A stretch of DNA of 6,076 bases from Clostridiales bacterium DTU092 (GTDB taxonomy: Bacteria > Bacillota > Clostridia > Caldicoprobacterales > Caldicoprobacteraceae). The translations under genes and the position numbers were made by a program. The notes under the pieces are model-generated. The model had not been told where the DNA came from and made no database searches. It worked only from the letters and a program-made list of their open reading frames with translations. Positions 5,926 through 6,076 of this stretch are shown in pieces. Position 1 is the stretch's first letter. Each line of letters opens with the position of its first letter. Where the stretch lies: NCBI GenBank assembly GCA_001513505.1, contig LFTM01000020.1:1-6076 (forward strand), in the 5' to 3' direction.

Positions 5926-6076
5926 ATCACATGCCGACAACCAAAAATAAATAATAGAAAATATAACAAAAAAATTTTACCATATTAAATGAAAAAATAC
6001 AATTGAATATACATTTATGATAGCGTCAAGATACTCTGGGTTTTTGAAAAAAGTATTCCCCCTGTATCTATCTTTT
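5926..6076. other. AT-rich upstream region, no supported gene
   Basis: The stretch is mainly A and T, especially 5940-6017. One minus-strand frame stays open from the right edge (6075) to a TAA at 5979-5977, about 32 codons. It could be the tail of a gene lying outside, but its translation shows no motif I recognise and could be chance. Nothing else was seen. Confidence 0.3.

Noticed and set aside
6031..6056. ATACT/AGTAT inverted repeat with inner T5/A5, considered as a terminator of an upstream gene
   Set aside because: The stem is interrupted by a five-base bulge, has almost no GC pairs and lacks a trailing T-run.

Overview
The window looks like chromosome from a low-GC Gram-positive anaerobe, most likely of class Clostridia. 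Supporting signs are AT-rich intergenic DNA, strong purine-rich ribosome binding sites (AAGGAG, GGGGAG, GGGAGG), use of TTG and GTG starts, a zinc-type adenylate kinase LID, and a radical SAM/DUF4130 gene pair of the kind I associate with Clostridia. Genus cannot be fixed from this alone. No mobile element, CRISPR array, tRNA or rRNA was seen.

The left third (about 138-2274, plus strand) is a compact two-gene operon. A 436-residue radical SAM protein with a C-terminal helix-hairpin-helix DNA-binding motif is followed after 3 bases by a 253-residue DUF4130-type protein. These match, from memory, the paired families TIGR03916 (putative DNA modification/repair radical SAM protein) and TIGR03915 (probable DNA metabolism protein). 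The chemistry of the pair is, to my knowledge, not established, and this is the most interesting part of the window. A good extended -10 promoter and a ribosome binding site place the true start of the first gene at 199, not at the longest-frame start at 103.

The remaining genes are on the minus strand and face the operon. In transcription order they are: an ABC-2 type exporter (ATPase 5841-5116, then permease 5119-3830, joined by an ATGA overlap), an adenylate kinase (3720-3064), and a small metallophosphoesterase of the COG1768 type (2973-2284). The metallophosphoesterase and the DUF4130 gene converge with only 9 bases between their stop codons.

Intergenic signals on the minus strand include a terminator-like hairpin (2991-3025) wedged between adk and the phosphoesterase ribosome binding site, a possible -10 box upstream of that hairpin, and an 11-bp dyad (5883-5921) in front of the exporter operon that could be an operator. 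The adenylate kinase lies outside the ribosomal-protein operon where adk usually sits and has a LID four residues shorter than that of Bacillus subtilis, so it may be a paralogue. No stretch over 300 bases lacks a gene; the longest are the two window ends (1-198 and 5842-6076).
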